Positions 30,872 to 32,454 of a stretch of DNA of 32,454 bases are shown here, in pieces; the first letter of the stretch is position 1; the number at the start of each line of letters is the position of its first letter. The stretch spans positions 1-32,454 of the forward strand of contig DAOUDG010000093.1 in assembly GCA_034431435.1 (NCBI GenBank). Direction: 5' to 3'. The notes beneath the pieces are model-generated. The model did not search any database and was not told the DNA's origin. It worked only from the letters and a program-made list of their open reading frames with translations. The DNA comes from JAHCIE01 sp034431435. GTDB taxonomy: Bacteria; Chloroflexota; Anaerolineae; Epilineales; JAHCIE01. A program made the position numbers and the translations under genes.

Positions 30872-32395
30872 ATGGCATTCAATGGTCTCGATGATTTCGT
30901 CAGGCATCTGGAAAAGCGTGGCCAACTGAGGCGCATCAAGACGCCGGTGTCCAATCTGCTGGAGATTACCGAGGTCACCGATCGCGTCAGTAAGGGGCCA
31001 GCGGCGCAGAACGTGGCCCTGCTGTTCGAACGGGTAGAGGGCTACGACATGCCGGTCCTCATCAACCTGTTCGGCAGCCGCCAGCGCATGGCCTGGGCGC
31101 TGGGCGTCGACGATATCGAAGAAGTGCGCCACAAGATCGCCAAAATGCTGGCGCTGGACATGCCACGCAGCTGGCAGGAGAAGGCGGCCAAAGGCGCGGA
31201 GATGCTCAACGTGGCGCGCATCGTCGGGCCACGCATCGTGGGCAAGGGAGCATGTCAGGAGGTGGTGCAGATCGAGGGCTTCTCGCTGCGCGACCTGCCC
31301 ATCCTGCAATGCTGGCCGCTGGACGCCGGGCAGTACATCACCCTGCCGTCCGTCATCTCCCGCGACCCCAGGACCGGCCGCCGCAACGTCGGCATGTATC
31401 GCCTGCAAGTCTACGACGATACAACACTGGGCATGCATTGGCAGCGCCACAAGGGCGGCACGGAACACCAGCGCGCCGCGCTGGAGATGGGGCGCCAGCA
31501 GATACCGGTGGCGGTATCCCTCGGCGGCGACCCGGCCGTCATCTGGTCCGGCTCCGCGCCCCTGCCGCCCGACATCGACGAGTTCATGCTGGCGGGCTTC
31601 CTGCGCGGCAAGCCGGTCGAGCTGGTGAGGTGCATCACGCAGCCGTTGGAAGTTCCCGCCGACGCCGAGATCGTCATCGAGGGCTACCTGGACCCGGCCG
31701 AGCAGCGCGTCGAGGGGCCGTTCGGCGACCACACCGGCTACTACTCCCTGGCCGACGACTACCCCGTCATGCACGTCACGGCCATCACGCGCCGCAAGGA
31801 CGCCATCTACCCGACAACCATCGTCGGCCGCCCGCCCATGGAAGACTACTGGATGGGCAAGGCCACCGAGCGCATGTTCCTGCCCATGATGAAGCTGTTC
31901 CTGGGCGAGATCGTGGACATCAACATGCCTGCCGAAGGTGTGTTCCACAACCTCGTCATCGTGTCCATCAAGAAACGCTACCCCGGCCACGCCCGCAAGG
32001 TGATGTACGGCCTGTGGGGGCTGGGGCTGATGATGCTCGCCAAGACCATCATCGTCGTCGATGAGGACGTGGACGTCCACGACCTGTCGCAGGTGGCCTT
32101 CGAGACGCTGTCCAACTACGAACCCCGGCGCGACGTGGTCATCGTCGAGGGGGCGACGGATGACCTGGACCACGCCTCGCTGGAGAAGAACTACGGCGGC
32201 AAGCTGGGCATCGACGCCACGCGCAAGACGGCGCGTGACCCCGGCCCGCACCAGACGTGGCCGACGGAGCTTGAGATGACGCCGGAGGTGAAGGCCCTGG
32301 TGGACGGCAAGTGGGACCGCTATGGGTTGGGAGCCTTCATCCCGCACGAGGGGAAGGCGACCACCGACCACGGAGAACGACATGCTGACCTTTAG
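30872..32395 (+). CDS. ubiD: UbiD-family decarboxylase (prenylated-FMN dependent)
   Basis: 507 residues. Family residues are seen: Asn172 and Arg177 (RNVGMYRLQV), His189-Trp190 (TLGMHWQRHKGG), and Glu281 in VEGPFGDHTGYYS, which corresponds to the metal-binding Glu; the domain order and length are standard. UbiD enzymes reversibly decarboxylate aromatic or unsaturated acids using prenylated FMN made by UbiX. In this organism it could serve quinone synthesis or aromatic metabolism; the substrate cannot be told. No ubiX is in the window. AAAGGGGAA lies upstream of the ATG. The HAD gene begins inside its last codons. Confidence 0.92.
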   Translation: MAFNGLDDFVRHLEKRGQLRRIKTPVSNLLEITEVTDRVSKGPAAQNVALLFERVEGYDMPVLINLFGSRQRMAWALGVDDIEEVRHKIAKMLALDMPRSWQEKAAKGAEMLNVARIVGPRIVGKGACQEVVQIEGFSLRDLPILQCWPLDAGQYITLPSVISRDPRTGRRNVGMYRLQVYDDTTLGMHWQRHKGGTEHQRAALEMGRQQIPVAVSLGGDPAVIWSGSAPLPPDIDEFMLAGFLRGKPVELVRCITQPLEVPADAEIVIEGYLDPAEQRVEGPFGDHTGYYSLADDYPVMHVTAITRRKDAIYPTTIVGRPPMEDYWMGKATERMFLPMMKLFLGEIVDINMPAEGVFHNLVIVSIKKRYPGHARKVMYGLWGLGLMMLAKTIIVVDEDVDVHDLSQVAFETLSNYEPRRDVVIVEGATDDLDHASLEKNYGGKLGIDATRKTARDPGPHQTWPTELEMTPEVKALVDGKWDRYGLGAFIPHEGKATTDHGERHADL

Positions 32396-32454
32396 TGACT
32401 ACGACGTTCTGACCTTCGACTGCTACGGGACGCTCATCGACTGGGAGACGGGCA
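32382..32454 (+). CDS. HAD-superfamily hydrolase (partial, 5' end only)
   Basis: 24 codons before the window ends: after MLTFSDYDVL comes TFDCYGTLIDWE, whose FDCYGTLID segment is HAD motif I in the form used by haloacid dehalogenase type II enzymes (nucleophile Asp at residue 13). The ATG overlaps the UbiD-family stop by 14 bases, implying translational coupling and maybe a shared pathway. Substrate unknown. Confidence 0.8.
   Translation, partial: MLTFSDYDVLTFDCYGTLIDWETG

Noticed and set aside
30623..32383. Long minus-strand frame opposite the UbiD-family gene
   Set aside because: Shadow of a high-GC gene; the plus strand encodes an unmistakable UbiD-family protein.

Overview
This is a roughly 32 kb, GC-rich piece of a bacterial chromosome that appears to lie around the replication origin. 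It contains dnaA, a DnaA-box-rich non-coding stretch just downstream of it, and a near-canonical parS-like palindrome 14 kb away. The gene set best suggests a member of the Chloroflexota (Anaerolineae/Caldilineae-like). The reasons are a large family-39 glycosyltransferase with a beta-rich tail, secreted multidomain proteins ending in an LPLVLR-type tail, a cohesin-domain lipoprotein, and heptanucleotide repeats between genes. The phylum call is inference from gene style; no ribosomal RNA or other strong taxonomic marker is present.

Layout. 1-666 (minus) is the 5' part of a cohesin-domain lipoprotein. 1091-1781 (plus) holds a thioredoxin-like protein and a rhodanese, one base apart. 1860-4568 is a membrane GT39 glycosyltransferase. 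4846-5589 is a two-membrane-segment protein with a helical middle; it converges with an MscS-family channel (5652-7349, minus) across a strong bidirectional hairpin. Next on the minus strand come an ABC exporter (7433-9322), SelB (9546-11462) and a coiled-coil protein (11645-13456). SelB and the coiled-coil gene are separated by a mosaic array of 7-bp repeats. A divergent promoter pair at 13506-13577 then starts a plus-strand surface-glycan block: two GT4 glycosyltransferases and one GT9 heptosyltransferase-like enzyme (13610-17253), followed by a 1445-residue secreted subtilase (17259-21596). The parS-like site sits between the two GT4 genes.

The t6A and protein-acetylation block tsaE-tsaB-rimI (23415-21610, minus) is a tight operon. 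Divergent from it are a metallophosphoesterase, a methyltransferase and a sigma-70-family factor (23592-25940). After a 216-bp gap with four consecutive hairpins come a small dimeric-barrel monooxygenase-like gene (minus), then archease and rtcB (RNA ligation and repair, 26536-28432), then dnaA (28904-30298). The gap 30299-30871 is the likely oriC, with a perfect 38-bp palindrome. A UbiD-family decarboxylase (30872-32395) follows, and a HAD hydrolase, overlapping it by 14 bp, runs off the right edge.

Most genes are housekeeping or envelope functions. I see no defence island, prophage, transposase or CRISPR array. The most unusual material is non-coding: the origin palindrome, the parS variant, the heptamer arrays (one of which seems to have left a remnant inside the selB reading frame) and the hairpin cluster at 26068-26161.
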